In this document: positions 1 to 8,324 of the stretch, piece after piece
Layout of the letters: each line of letters opens with the position of its first letter
How positions within the stretch are numbered: position 1 is the stretch's first letter
DNA from: Desulfohalobiaceae bacterium
Lineage (GTDB): Bacteria; Desulfobacterota; Desulfovibrionia; Desulfovibrionales; Desulfothermaceae
Direction: 5' to 3'
Assembly (NCBI GenBank): GCA_021737115.1
Contig: JAIPER010000019.1
Location: forward strand, 1 to 19,292
Length of the DNA stretch: 19,292 nucleotides
Translations under genes and position numbers: made by a program
Notes under the pieces: generated by a model
Databases searched by the model: none
What the model saw: only the letters and a program-made list of their open reading frames with translations
What the model was told of the DNA's origin: nothing

Positions 1-1449
1 CGCATACTCTGTTACCTGCTGGGAGTGGCCGGCTGTCAGGGGATCTCTGGCATCTATGCTGGCCGCCAGTGTCTGCAACAAGGACTTGAACTGCTTTTCT
101 TTTATCTCGATGAGTTCGGCATTGTTCAAACTGATACCGATCATATGCGCGAAGCCCATGAGCAGGTTCTTGTCTCTCTCGGCCAGGGGCTTTTTGGACT
201 GGATATTATCCACTGCCAGCACGCCAAGGGAACGCCGTTCGTAGAGGATGGGGCAGCAGATGAATGATCTTGTCCCAAGCATCCTGGCGATCTTCAGGCT
301 TCTGCTGGAGAGATCATCCTCTATGTTATTGACATCGTTAATTAAAAATGGTTTTTGCTTCCGGTAGGAGACCACAAAAACCCCCTTTGAGTCGGGATTA
401 TCGAGACGAAAAGAGGCCCTTTGCAACATCCCGTACTGTTCTTCACTGTAGCCAAACCCATCTATGTACTCCAGCCTGGGACCATCACCATTTCCTCCGG
501 CCAGTAAGATCATGCCCCGATCAAAATTCAAGCGAAAGTTGAGGATCTCCACAAACTTGTTCAAGACATTGTCGTTGCTGGTCTGTTTGGTAATGGCCGC
601 CCCTATCTCATAGGTCATAAGGGAGTTGTTGTAATTGATTTCGCTCTGTTCAAACAGCTCATCGGTTGTGTCTTTCAAATCGGCCAGCCGTGAATGCAGC
701 TCCCTGTTTTCAAGGAACAGGGCGGTAAGCTCTGCCGGGAGTATGACAAGAAGAGAAAGCAAAAAAATGAGGGCCACTGTTGAAAAAGGGAAAACAAAGG
801 ATAACAGAATGGATATGATCGGAGCAGCCAGAACCGCATAGCGGGAGACCTGTTTCAGGCGAAGATAAAAAGGCTTTTTCCAGGTGATGAGATACCGGCA
901 GACATCGCCATTGCGGAAAAGGCATTCCGGATGTTCAATCCTGACCAGTTGGTTGTTGCACATCCGGATGGCCGCCTCAAAAAAGCCGATTCTCTGTTCA
1001 CACTGATGCCTGCTTTCACAGGCGCCTGTCTTTTCTTTGACCCTTACTTCCACGGAATTTTTTCCAATTTTTTTCGACTGGTATTCCAGGGACCTGGAAA
1101 AAAAATTCCCGGCCTTTTCCACAAAAGAGCACATGGCGCTCGGGGTGAGCAGACCTAAGGACCAGCGTTTCAGAAACCCGAATCCGTCTCCGGAGGCCAG
1201 GTAACGACCAGATTCTCTGGCCAGCTGTGCATCTCCGGTCAACTCCACCCCTTTCTCATAAAAGGCATCAAACTGTTTCTGAGTGAACCAATGGTCCGGA
1301 TCAATGATTTCATAGCGCTCGATCCCGGCCGCCTCCAACAAATGCCCAGAATCAATGTCCGGGTATTTTTTATCGATATATTTCAGATAAACATCGAACA
1401 AACGGCTGCTGTAAATCCTGGCTTCCCTTGTTCCGTCCAATTGAAACAC
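1..1449 (-). CDS. V4R-like/GAF/HD-GYP membrane-associated signalling protein (C-terminus cut by window edge)
   Basis: An open frame runs 483 codons from GTG at 1449 to the left edge with no stop. I chose GTG because AGGTGG lies 7 nt upstream, just after the stop of the preceding gene (11-nt gap), so the two are probably co-transcribed. Residues about 5-190 resemble the V4R/HNOB-associated sensory module of deltaproteobacterial signalling proteins, with the signature CEQRIGFFEAA (150-160) and HPECLFRNGDVCRYLITW (173-190). A hydrophobic stretch at about 204-240 could form one or two membrane passes, and a short coiled coil follows. Residues about 285-445 are a GAF domain (CCPILYERRSLGVLAVDN). 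From residue 456, TLAASIDARDPLTAGHS matches the start of an HD-GYP domain, with its conserved His at 475. HD-GYP domains usually hydrolyse c-di-GMP; the catalytic HD and GYP motifs lie outside the window, so activity cannot be judged. The ligands of the two sensory domains are unknown. Confidence 0.88.
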   Translation of the reverse strand, partial: MFQLDGTREARIYSSRLFDVYLKYIDKKYPDIDSGHLLEAAGIERYEIIDPDHWFTQKQFDAFYEKGVELTGDAQLARESGRYLASGDGFGFLKRWSLGLLTPSAMCSFVEKAGNFFSRSLEYQSKKIGKNSVEVRVKEKTGACESRHQCEQRIGFFEAAIRMCNNQLVRIEHPECLFRNGDVCRYLITWKKPFYLRLKQVSRYAVLAAPIISILLSFVFPFSTVALIFLLSLLVILPAELTALFLENRELHSRLADLKDTTDELFEQSEINYNNSLMTYEIGAAITKQTSNDNVLNKFVEILNFRLNFDRGMILLAGGNGDGPRLEYIDGFGYSEEQYGMLQRASFRLDNPDSKGVFVVSYRKQKPFLINDVNNIEDDLSSRSLKIARMLGTRSFICCPILYERRSLGVLAVDNIQSKKPLAERDKNLLMGFAHMIGISLNNAELIEIKEKQFKSLLQTLAASIDARDPLTAGHSQQVTEYA

Positions 1450-1460
1450 GTCACAACCAC

Positions 1461-3539
1461 CTATAATGTTTTAAAAAGTTTATTACCATAGGCAAAATAA
1501 TCATCGAGATACTCAAGATCGGAGATCCACAGGGAATAGAGCTTGTCATAATCGAGTCCGACTTCCTTCAAGGAATCAAGAGGATAAACAAGCAGGGGCA
1601 TTTTGCTGTCTTTGATCCTGCTTTCCAGGGCAGTGATCATTGTCCAGAAAATTCTTCTGTTCAGGCCGTGTTTATCCACGATGAACAGCTTTATACAGTT
1701 CGTGAGATCGGACATATTCAAACCGGGCGCGGATCGGCTGATCAAAACCAGGACCTTGAGTTCCCCTTTGTGTTGCAGGGAGAACATCAGGTTTTCCCGG
1801 TCAAATCCCATCCTTTGGTAGGCAGTGACCAGATCCTGGTCCAGACGGCCCCGGGCTTGAAAATCGAAGGCCCGAAACAGGAGTCCTCCGGAAAGCTCTT
1901 GGTAAAAGGCGGAAAAATCGAGGAGGTCATCATTCGAGACCCGTCTCAGGGTCCAGTCATCAGGCAGGGAATTGGCTACCGCCAGTTTTTCCTTGAAGAC
2001 ATAGGCAAACGTATCCCGGGAACACTTCCCGGGATCCCTGAGATACTTGGCAAACCCCCCGAAAACGCGCTCCGGAAATTTGTTCTCCGGACGAAAATAA
2101 CAAAAGACATAATCCATTCGGGCCGAATCCAGGGTGTAAATTTCATTCACATACCGGCTGATCTGACTCAGAACCCGGGCCCCGCCCGTTCTCCCCTGTC
2201 TGCTGTCGGCCGCATGGTGATGAATCAACCAGGCCCTGTTGTAAAACCTGAGCATCGACATATGAGCCCTGATTGCGCCTCTTTCTCTATACAAAAAATA
2301 CTTTGCTAGCGGTGAGTTGTTGGCGTAAACCTTTTGGTAGGTTTCTTTCAGCTCTTCCTTGTTCTGCTGCAGGTGAAGATATTTCTGGGGGTAGACAAAA
2401 CCGGTCTCAAAGAAAAAATTCCAGAGCTCATCCATATCCAGCGGCCCGTCTAAGGAGGCCCTTGTATCCCTGGCCTGCTGCAGCAGACTGCAAAGGGCTG
2501 CGTGCTCCTGCAGATCCATATCCAGAAAGCACAACCCGAAGATGCTCCCTGCTGCATCATCCTTCCCCGGTCCTCGGCCCCTTTGGTGGATCACCTGGAC
2601 CGAACAGGTGAGCCAGCGGTCGGCATGCAGATAGATCTTTACCTCAGGGATGATCAGGCCGGCAAACAGTGATGAGCCCTCGGAATTATCTTCCACGGCC
2701 AGACCGACGCCCGAAATATCGGTCGTTTTTAAAAGCAGTTTCTTCCCGGTCAGGGGGTGCCGGAAGGATACAAGCGGGGAAGGAACCAGGACGGTCCGCG
2801 AACTTCGATATTCCCTGGGCTTGAATCTTTGTATCTCATCTTGAACCGGTTCGAGTGCAAAATGTCTGACCTCATGGCCCCGGGCCTGATCACGTAGTAT
2901 GCAATCACCTGAATAGTATGTGTGTTCTCGATCTTTAAGAACCAGGTGAACTGGATTCTGGAAGGTGATCCACTTGAAGGATTGCGACGGTTCGACTTGA
3001 AGGCAGATCTGAAACCGTTTCGGCGAAAAGGACTCCAACCAGCCCTGAAGGACGACACCGGTTTGATAAAGCAGGACCTCTATCTCCTCACAGGGCTGCT
3101 CTTTTCCTTCTGAGGCAAGCTCAAGACACTTCTCAGGCAATTCAAGGACGGCCCCTTGCTCATCGAGCCTCGCCAATCCGGCATAGGCGACTATTGACCA
3201 CCCCTCTTTCACCTGAAAAGACAGGGATTCAAACTCATAATTCTGCAACTCGTGCCTCGAGGCTGAATCAGAGACCCAGAAACAACGGAGCCTTCTCCTG
3301 GCACAGGGCTCGGATTTGACCTCAAGAGTCAGAATCCGATCAAACTTTTTATGCCTGAAATGCAAATAAAATGATTTATCTTCAAAATGTAAATAATTCA
3401 GCTTGTTCAGCAGGTACTTCCCGTTCCTGCTCCACTGGTTCTTTTGTACCCAGGGCTCATCCCCGGGAAGGACCGTCAGTTCTTCAAAGCTGTCTTTCTT
3501 CATAGCATTCCAGGCAACACTGTTTATCCGGCCAGTCAA
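1461..3539 (-). CDS. PilZ-domain protein with GNAT-like C-terminal region
   Basis: A 692-residue protein, first gene of a two-gene operon with the HD-GYP sensor. Residues about 150-235 resemble the beta-barrel (YcgR-N-like) module that often precedes PilZ. Residues about 236-355 are a PilZ domain: an Arg-rich entry (RFKPREYRSSR, 238-248, containing one RxxxR) and DISGVG (274-279), fitting DxSxxG. The arginines do not align perfectly with the usual RRxxxR, so c-di-GMP binding is likely but not certain. Residues about 370-692 are probably a GNAT/FemAB-like acyltransferase fold (for example MDYVFCYFRPENKFPERVFG and the KLFIVDKHGLNRRIF strand-helix); I assign this from overall pattern only, and no substrate can be named. 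The frame begins with TTG at 3539, with GAAGGG 8 nt upstream. ATG at 3503 (MKKDSFEEL) is the alternative, with a weaker ribosome site. A c-di-GMP-gated modifying enzyme is a reasonable inference. Confidence 0.82.
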   Translation of the reverse strand: MTGRINSVAWNAMKKDSFEELTVLPGDEPWVQKNQWSRNGKYLLNKLNYLHFEDKSFYLHFRHKKFDRILTLEVKSEPCARRRLRCFWVSDSASRHELQNYEFESLSFQVKEGWSIVAYAGLARLDEQGAVLELPEKCLELASEGKEQPCEEIEVLLYQTGVVLQGWLESFSPKRFQICLQVEPSQSFKWITFQNPVHLVLKDREHTYYSGDCILRDQARGHEVRHFALEPVQDEIQRFKPREYRSSRTVLVPSPLVSFRHPLTGKKLLLKTTDISGVGLAVEDNSEGSSLFAGLIIPEVKIYLHADRWLTCSVQVIHQRGRGPGKDDAAGSIFGLCFLDMDLQEHAALCSLLQQARDTRASLDGPLDMDELWNFFFETGFVYPQKYLHLQQNKEELKETYQKVYANNSPLAKYFLYRERGAIRAHMSMLRFYNRAWLIHHHAADSRQGRTGGARVLSQISRYVNEIYTLDSARMDYVFCYFRPENKFPERVFGGFAKYLRDPGKCSRDTFAYVFKEKLAVANSLPDDWTLRRVSNDDLLDFSAFYQELSGGLLFRAFDFQARGRLDQDLVTAYQRMGFDRENLMFSLQHKGELKVLVLISRSAPGLNMSDLTNCIKLFIVDKHGLNRRIFWTMITALESRIKDSKMPLLVYPLDSLKEVGLDYDKLYSLWISDLEYLDDYFAYGNKLFKTL

Positions 3540-3775
3540 CCGTGAGACCCTTCATCTCTTATCCGGTCTTTAGCAACTCGATCAGAAAAGACAGGCACTC
3601 CTATCCCAGAAAGCTGAAGCAAAACGGGTAAAAGAAGGGGATAGCAGAGTCTGCACAAAACCATAGTATTAATGCAAAATTCATACCACAAATTGGCTCC
3701 ATATAGATTAATGCATAAAAATAAACCCTTAGCGGCAATGCCGACCGAAGAAACCTATCTTGCCGGAGCTCACAC

Positions 3776-3902
3776 CCTGAGAAAAATCAGGAAATGTCTG
3801 GAAAAACCAGACAATAAACGCAATAAGACTCTGAAAAAATACAATTTATGCAGATCTAAATCTGTCTGGAAAAACCAGACAGAGTCTGGAAAAATCAGAC
3901 TC
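3776..3902. repeat. Four related palindromes with A-rich centres, in two pairs about 20 bp apart
   Basis: The sites are CCTGA-GAAAAA-TCAGG (3776-3791), TGTCTGG-AAAAA-CCAGACA (3795-3813), a perfect 9-bp-arm version (3861-3883), and GAGTCTGG-AAAAA-TCAGACTC (3882-3902, one G-T closing pair). The shared core is CTGrAAAAAyCAG. Centres lie near 3783.5, 3804, 3872 and 3892, so each pair is spaced about two helical turns. That geometry fits cooperative operator sites for a dimeric regulator. As RNA they would be tandem hairpins carrying GGA. The direct evidence is only the repeated symmetry; the binding factor is unknown. Confidence 0.75.
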
Positions 3903-4038
3903 GAACAAAATACTCCCGGCAAAAAAAATCTCAGCATCTCCCGGGGGAAAAGGCAGGGAGATTATGGTTTCTCAATCTGCTGAAAAATCATCACAAAACC
4001 GAAACAAACATTTTTCCCGGCTCAATTCAAAACAAGAC

Positions 4039-4069
4039 TTGCCAAAAAGCAAAAAGTGATATATATAAT
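4039..4069 (+). promoter_or_regulatory. Candidate sigma70-type promoter for the SNF2 helicase gene
   Basis: TTGCCA (4039-4044, five of six consensus positions) is followed by a perfect TATAAT (4064-4069) at 19-bp spacing. The overlapping TATATA gives 17 bp. It would leave a leader of roughly 90 nt ending in the ribosome site TTGGAGG (4153-4159), nine bases before ATG. A small hairpin (about 4132-4154, loop TTGA) abuts that site. Confidence 0.45.
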
Positions 4070-4168
4070 TAAATTGTTCTTCTTTTACTGGAAGATTATT
4101 CTAATAATGACATTATATTAAGTGGATACAGAACACACCTCCTTGAGGAGTGTTGGAGGCGAGACTCG

Positions 4169-7100
4169 ATGACCAATCTTGATGACACAAGACTCCAAAA
4201 GATAACCAAAGAATTTCTTGAAGAGAACATACCAGAGTACATCCTGGAAAAATCCAGGGACCTGATCAACGCCAACGGAGTTCACAATCTGAAAATCACC
4301 AGGCACGACGACTCCCTGGACTTAAACGGCCGCATCCAGAGCGATGATTTTCAGGTCTACAACCCGGAGGTCAGCCTGAACCTCAATGAAGGCTCCACCA
4401 ATTTTATCTGCAACTGTCCTGACTCCTTTACAGGCATCTGTCCTCACGTGGGGGCCACCCTGGTTGAGTTCATGAACACCCTTGATCAGGACCAGCCAGA
4501 GGCTGAACTGACTTCGAAAACGGACTGGAGGCAGACCTTCCGGCCTTTTTTCGCCTCCGCCCCTGAACCGGAAGCCGGCAACAATTATCTGATCTTCCGC
4601 TTCTATCCCGAACCGGAAAGGCTTCAGGTCGCCCTTTTCAGGGCCAGGCAGAACAAGTCCGGACTTTCCAGGGTCCAGAACCAGATCACCCTGAACCACC
4701 TCATCGAACATCCGGAGTGGTGTGAAACATCCCCGACACTCCCGGATATTGCCAACCAGTTAGGACACTACCTGGACTACTTCGGCCACAGGGTGGAGAT
4801 ACCGCCGGGACTGTTAAACTGGTTTCTGAGTACGGTCAAAGATGAACCATATCTCTTCTGGCAGGACACGGAACAACCCGTGAGTGTGGAAACCCAGAAT
4901 ATCCGTTTAGGGCTCAAACCCGATATCTCCGAGCAGGGACTCCGCTTTGACATCCTGCTCACCCAGGAGGACAAGGCCCCGTTTTCCATTTCCGGACAGG
5001 AGGTCTATTTCTTTGGGCGGTTGCCCTTGTGGGTTTTGTGGCAGAAAAAATTCTATCCAGTTTTTTCCAGCTTGGACAGCAACTTAGTTCAAAAACTCGT
5101 CTATTCACCGCCAGTGATTCCCAAATCCGATCTCTCGGAATTCCTGGATCGGGTCTGGACCAAGATCCCCTCGTCCAATCTCTATGGCCAGGAGGAGTTC
5201 CTGGAACTGATGCAGCCCATATTCGTCCAGGCCGAATTCAATCCAAAACTGTTCCTGAACGAGGAAGGCAGTCTGCTGACCATCGAAATCCAAAACGTAT
5301 ACGAGACCGAACACGGAGAAGTGACCCTGGATGGTCCCAACCCCGACTATCAAACCGGAAGTTACCAGTTCGAGAACAAATCCTTTCTGATCCGCCGGGA
5401 TCAAACCAGGGAAAAAGAACTCCTCGACAAGCTCACGGAAATGCGCTTTCAATCCCGCAACAAATCGGTCTGGTTTGTTGAGCCTGAAGAAGCCATCAAC
5501 TTCCTTTTGGACAACTACCCGACTCTGGTTGAGCAATACAGAGTTTTCGGCGAACAGTCCCTGTCCAAATACAGGGTCCGCCACTCAATGCCCAAGGTAG
5601 TGGCCGCCGTTGAAAAGGATGAAGAAAACACCGACTGGTTCGACCTCAATGTCTCTGTAGAATACGACAACCAGAGGATTTCCATAGAAAAGATCTGGAA
5701 GGCCTGGACCCAGGGCAAACGATATGTCCAGCTCAAAGACGGTTCCTACACCAGTCTCCCGGAATCCTGGCTGAAAAACATGGAACACAAGCTCCGGGCC
5801 ATGGGCATGGACACGGAAAAACCCTTGAAGAAGAAATTCCAGAAGTTTGAGGCCCCGGTCCTGGAAAACCTCCTGGAGGACATGCCCGAGGCCCGCACCG
5901 ATTCCTTCTGGAACACCTTGAAGGAAAAAATAAACCATTTTGAACAGATAGAACAATTGCCCACGCCAACCGGCCTGGAGGCCACCCTCAGGCCCTATCA
6001 ACTCCAGGGCATGAGCTACATGAACTTTCTGTATGAATATGGCTTCGGGGGGATACTGGCCGATGAAATGGGGCTCGGAAAGACCCTGCAGACCCTGTCC
6101 CTTCTGCAGCACTTCAAGAACCACGGAAAGTCCGGTCCCTCCTTGATCATTGTTCCCACCTCGGTCCTGCCGAACTGGCAGCGAGAGGTACAGAAATTCA
6201 CCCCTGGCATGAAGTGTCTGATAATATACGGCTCAAAACGGGATCACCTCTTCAAGGAAATCCCCTCCTGCGACCTGGTGGTTACGACCTATGCCCTGCT
6301 CAGACGCGATCTTGAAGACTTGAACAAATATGAGTTCAGGGCTGTCTTTCTGGACGAAGCCCAGAACATCAAAAACCCGAACACCATAACCGCCCGTTCC
6401 GTGCGCAAGCTGAAAACCGGATTCAAGGTCTGTCTCTCCGGGACCCCCATAGAAAACAACCTCCTGGAACTGTGGTCCCTGTTCGAATTTCTCATGCCCG
6501 GCTTTCTCGGATCGCAGAACGGCTTCCAGAAAGGGTTTGTCAAGCCGATCAAGGACGGCGACCAGGAGAGCATGGAATACCTGCGGACCAGGGTCAAACC
6601 CTTTATCCTGCGAAGGACCAAGAACGAAGTAGCCAGGGACCTCCCCCCGAAGGTGGAAAATGTCTACTACTCCGCTCTCATCGAAGAACAGAAGGAACTG
6701 TACACCAGCCTGGCCAAAAAACTGAAGGAGCAGGTCCTGCAGAAGGTCGAGGAAGAAGGCATTGCCCAGAGCCAGATGTCCATCCTGGACGCCCTGCTCA
6801 AACTCAGACAGATCTGTTGCCATCCCAGGCTGCTCAAACTGGACATGCCCGGAGTCTCTTCCACTCTCCCCTCGGGAAAATTCGAGGCCTTCAAGGACCT
6901 GGTCACCGGTATCATGGATGACGGACACAAGATCCTGGTGTTTTCCCAGTTCGTGAAGATGCTGCACATCATCCGTTCCTGGTTGAGCATGAACAAGATC
7001 CCCTTTTCCTACCTTGACGGGTCGAGTAAGGACCGGTTCGACCAGGTGGACGCATTCAACAATGACCCCAATATCCCCATATTCCTGATCTCGCTCAAGG

Positions 7101-7378
7101 CCGGAGGAACGGGCCTGAATCTGACCTCTGCCGATTACGTCATTCATTATGATCCCTGGTGGAACCCGGCTGTTGAAAATCAGGCCACAGACCGGACCCA
7201 TCGTATCGGACAGACCAGAAAGGTCTTCTCCTATAAGATGATTACTGAAAACAGCGTGGAGGAAAAGATTCTCAAGCTTCAGGAAGAGAAAAAAGGGGTG
7301 GCCGATGCGATCATTCCCGGGCAGGACCAGTGGAAATCCCTGACCCGCAATGACCTGGAGTCGCTCTTCGAAATTTAA
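4169..7378 (+). CDS. SNF2-family DNA-dependent ATPase/helicase with SWIM zinc finger
   Basis: A 1069-residue protein with all the marks of a bacterial SNF2 (HepA/RapA-like superfamily 2) ATPase. The N-terminal SWIM finger is C81-x-C83-x7-C91-x-H93. Residues about 100-600 are the bacterial SNF2-associated region. Core motifs are ILADEMGLGKT (I, Lys638), VVTTYALLRRD (Ia/Ib area), DEAQ (II, 729-732), SGTPIENNLLELWSLFEFL (III), KILVFSQF (IV, about 920), SLKAGGTGLNL (V, about 975) and DRTHRIGQ (VI, 1008-1015, with both arginines). Nothing is truncated or missing, so ATPase activity is expected. Such proteins remodel protein-DNA or polymerase-DNA complexes; the client cannot be read from sequence. 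The start is supported by TTGGAGG at 9-nt spacing. The gene stands alone between its own promoter and terminator. It is not next to restriction, DISARM or other recognised defence genes, so I do not infer a defence role. Confidence 0.96.
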   Translation: MTNLDDTRLQKITKEFLEENIPEYILEKSRDLINANGVHNLKITRHDDSLDLNGRIQSDDFQVYNPEVSLNLNEGSTNFICNCPDSFTGICPHVGATLVEFMNTLDQDQPEAELTSKTDWRQTFRPFFASAPEPEAGNNYLIFRFYPEPERLQVALFRARQNKSGLSRVQNQITLNHLIEHPEWCETSPTLPDIANQLGHYLDYFGHRVEIPPGLLNWFLSTVKDEPYLFWQDTEQPVSVETQNIRLGLKPDISEQGLRFDILLTQEDKAPFSISGQEVYFFGRLPLWVLWQKKFYPVFSSLDSNLVQKLVYSPPVIPKSDLSEFLDRVWTKIPSSNLYGQEEFLELMQPIFVQAEFNPKLFLNEEGSLLTIEIQNVYETEHGEVTLDGPNPDYQTGSYQFENKSFLIRRDQTREKELLDKLTEMRFQSRNKSVWFVEPEEAINFLLDNYPTLVEQYRVFGEQSLSKYRVRHSMPKVVAAVEKDEENTDWFDLNVSVEYDNQRISIEKIWKAWTQGKRYVQLKDGSYTSLPESWLKNMEHKLRAMGMDTEKPLKKKFQKFEAPVLENLLEDMPEARTDSFWNTLKEKINHFEQIEQLPTPTGLEATLRPYQLQGMSYMNFLYEYGFGGILADEMGLGKTLQTLSLLQHFKNHGKSGPSLIIVPTSVLPNWQREVQKFTPGMKCLIIYGSKRDHLFKEIPSCDLVVTTYALLRRDLEDLNKYEFRAVFLDEAQNIKNPNTITARSVRKLKTGFKVCLSGTPIENNLLELWSLFEFLMPGFLGSQNGFQKGFVKPIKDGDQESMEYLRTRVKPFILRRTKNEVARDLPPKVENVYYSALIEEQKELYTSLAKKLKEQVLQKVEEEGIAQSQMSILDALLKLRQICCHPRLLKLDMPGVSSTLPSGKFEAFKDLVTGIMDDGHKILVFSQFVKMLHIIRSWLSMNKIPFSYLDGSSKDRFDQVDAFNNDPNIPIFLISLKAGGTGLNLTSADYVIHYDPWWNPAVENQATDRTHRIGQTRKVFSYKMITENSVEEKILKLQEEKKGVADAIIPGQDQWKSLTRNDLESLFEI

Positions 7379-7413
7379 ATTTTCCCGCCTTAACAGGCGG
7401 GAAAATTTAAATT
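7372..7413 (+). terminator. 19-bp perfect hairpin at the end of the SNF2 gene
   Basis: Arms at 7372-7390 and 7395-7413 are perfectly complementary around a TAAC loop, with a CCCGCC/GGCGGG core flanked by A/T runs. The outer arm overlaps the stop codon at 7376-7378. The A/T flanks on both sides mean it could act in both directions. Confidence 0.9.
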
Positions 7414-7430
7414 ATATTAAAGAAATAAAT

Positions 7431-7479
7431 AAATCCAATTCCTCCCCGGGCCTAAAAGGCCCGGGGAGGAATTGGATTT
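7431..7479 (-). terminator. 23-bp perfect hairpin at the end of ssb
   Basis: Arms at 7431-7453 and 7457-7479 are perfectly complementary around AAA, with a CCCCGGGCC core. It begins in the ssb stop codon (7478-7480) and, read on the minus strand, is followed by an AT-rich stretch containing TTTATTTATT. Together with the SNF2 terminator it insulates the convergent pair. Confidence 0.9.
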
Positions 7480-7963
7480 AAAAGGGGGCGTCGTCCATGG
7501 CGCTGGCTTCGGACGGAAAGAGGGGGCCCAGATTGTCGCTCCCGTTTTCTTCTGCTTTGGAAGCATTCTGCCCTTGGGACTGTGAATCTTTGCTCTGTCC
7601 AGCCTGTTCATAGTTCTGACCCTGCTGCTGACCGCCTCCCAGAAACACCACCCGCTGGGCCTTGATTTCCGTGGTGTATCTGTCCTGGCCCTGTTTATCC
7701 TGCCATTTCCTGGTCTGCAGCGAGCCTTCCACCAGCACCTGCCTGCCCTTGCTCATGTACTGGCAGACGGTTTCAGCCTGCCTGTTCCAGACAACGATCC
7801 GATGCCATTCGGTTCGTTCCTGGCGATTTCCTTCACGGTCGTTAAAGCTTTCATCAGTGGCCAAAGTAAAGTTGGTCATCGGGGTCCCGCTTTGCGTGTA
7901 TTTCAACTCCGGGTCTATCCCGATGCGCCCCACCAGAAAAACCTTGTTGTAGCTGCCGGCCAT
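7478..7963 (-). CDS. ssb: Single-stranded DNA-binding protein
   Basis: A 161-residue SSB of normal length. Residues 1-110 are the OB fold (YNKVFLVGRIGIDPELKY, WHRIVVWNRQAE, VEGSLQTRKWQDKQGQDRY). Residues about 112-150 are a Gln/Gly/Ser-rich flexible linker, and the end MDDAPF is the acidic tip that recruits replication and repair partners (DDIPF in Escherichia coli). It coats single-stranded DNA as a tetramer during replication, recombination and repair. AAGGAGG lies 5 nt before ATG, a strong ribosome site. It is monocistronic, with a dedicated terminator. Two palindromic elements lie upstream, between it and the divergent nucleoside phosphorylase gene. Confidence 0.98.
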   Translation of the reverse strand: MAGSYNKVFLVGRIGIDPELKYTQSGTPMTNFTLATDESFNDREGNRQERTEWHRIVVWNRQAETVCQYMSKGRQVLVEGSLQTRKWQDKQGQDRYTTEIKAQRVVFLGGGQQQGQNYEQAGQSKDSQSQGQNASKAEENGSDNLGPLFPSEASAMDDAPF

Positions 7964-8031
7964 ACATGCCTCCTTAAGAGTTTAGATAAAGTCGAATTTG
8001 GGTTGCGGGCGAAGCCCGCTTTAGAGCGTAC

Positions 8032-8132
8032 ATACCAGAAATTGACCCAAAATGAAAATCCGGTTTACCTGTTCGCAAACAGATTTCAATGAAGGCAGAT
8101 ACGAAGTCTGAATTTACGCCAAGTTCTTGTCT
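8032..8132. repeat. Family 2 palindromic element, decayed copy
   Basis: It begins ATACCAGAAATTGACC and ends GCCAAGTTCTTGTCT, against ends of ATACCAGAAGTTGGC and GCCAACTTCTGGTAT in the copy at 17637-17738. The right-hand interior, TTTCAATGAAGGCAGATAC, also matches TTTCATTGAAGGCAGAGAC of that copy. At 101 bp it is the same length. It lies about 70 bp upstream of ssb, in its likely leader or promoter region. Confidence 0.75.
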
Positions 8133-8168
8133 ACTTGAAATTTTGACATGACGCAACGATGGAGTTAT

Positions 8169-8257
8169 ATACTGATCCAACGTAGCTTTTTTGAAATTTG
8201 GGCCTGGAGTTCTGGAGTCTCCAGCCTTTGTTGTAAAAACCAAAATTGGATCAGTAT
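8169..8257. repeat. Family 1 palindromic (MITE-like) element
   Basis: Perfect 12-bp ends ATACTGATCCAA (8169-8180) and TTGGATCAGTAT (8246-8257) enclose an inner palindrome CTGGAGTCTCCAG (8212-8224). Most of the 89 bp can fold into one imperfect hairpin. Interior blocks GAAATTTGGGCCTGG and CTTTGTTGTAAAAACC recur in the nested copies at 15010-15189. It carries no coding capacity. Confidence 0.88.
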
Positions 8258-8284
8258 GTCAGCTTTACCTCTGGCAAAGCTAAC
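8258..8284. promoter_or_regulatory. Imperfect 27-bp palindrome upstream of the nucleoside phosphorylase gene
   Basis: AGCTTT (8261-8266) and AAAGCT (8276-8281) are the core of a symmetric 27-bp sequence about 40 bp before the start codon, directly abutting the family 1 element. It could be an operator or the base of an RNA hairpin. Only the symmetry is seen. Confidence 0.35.
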
Positions 8285-8324
8285 ATGTAATTATTTAATA
8301 TATTTTAGAATAAAAAAATTTCGA

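Larger units (their letters stand above)
3540..4168. other. 629-bp AT-rich divergent intergenic region
   Basis: This gap separates the divergent PilZ operon and the SNF2 gene. It is markedly more AT-rich than its neighbours. It holds four small palindromes (3776-3902), a further inverted repeat ATCTCCC/GGGAGAT (3936-3942 and 3956-3962), a nine-base direct repeat ATTAATGCA (3668-3676 and 3707-3715), and a promoter-like sequence before the SNF2 gene. TTGGCT (3693-3698) with TAAAAA (3716-3721) at 17-bp spacing could be another promoter reading toward the palindromes. A 103-codon frame at 3672-3983 has no ribosome site and simply translates the palindromes; I do not call it a gene. A small RNA here is possible but unproven. 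Confidence 0.6.

Noticed and set aside
25..267. Plus-strand frame at the left edge
   Set aside because: Antisense to the GAF region of the HD-GYP protein, which is the convincing reading of this DNA.
3672..3983. 103-codon plus-strand frame in the 3540-4168 gap
   Set aside because: No ribosome site, Lys/Asn-rich composition, and the frame mostly translates the palindromes. No family resemblance.
6233..7201. 322-codon minus-strand frame inside the SNF2 gene
   Set aside because: It is antisense to the conserved helicase core motifs, and its composition is that of a shadow frame.
4169..7378. SNF2 gene as part of a phage-defence island
   Set aside because: The neighbours are housekeeping genes; no methylase, nuclease or other defence partner is in the window.
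8148..8324. Longer start for the nucleoside phosphorylase
   Set aside because: The extra 59 codons read through the family 1 repeat and add no PNP sequence; ATG 8325 gives the normal length.
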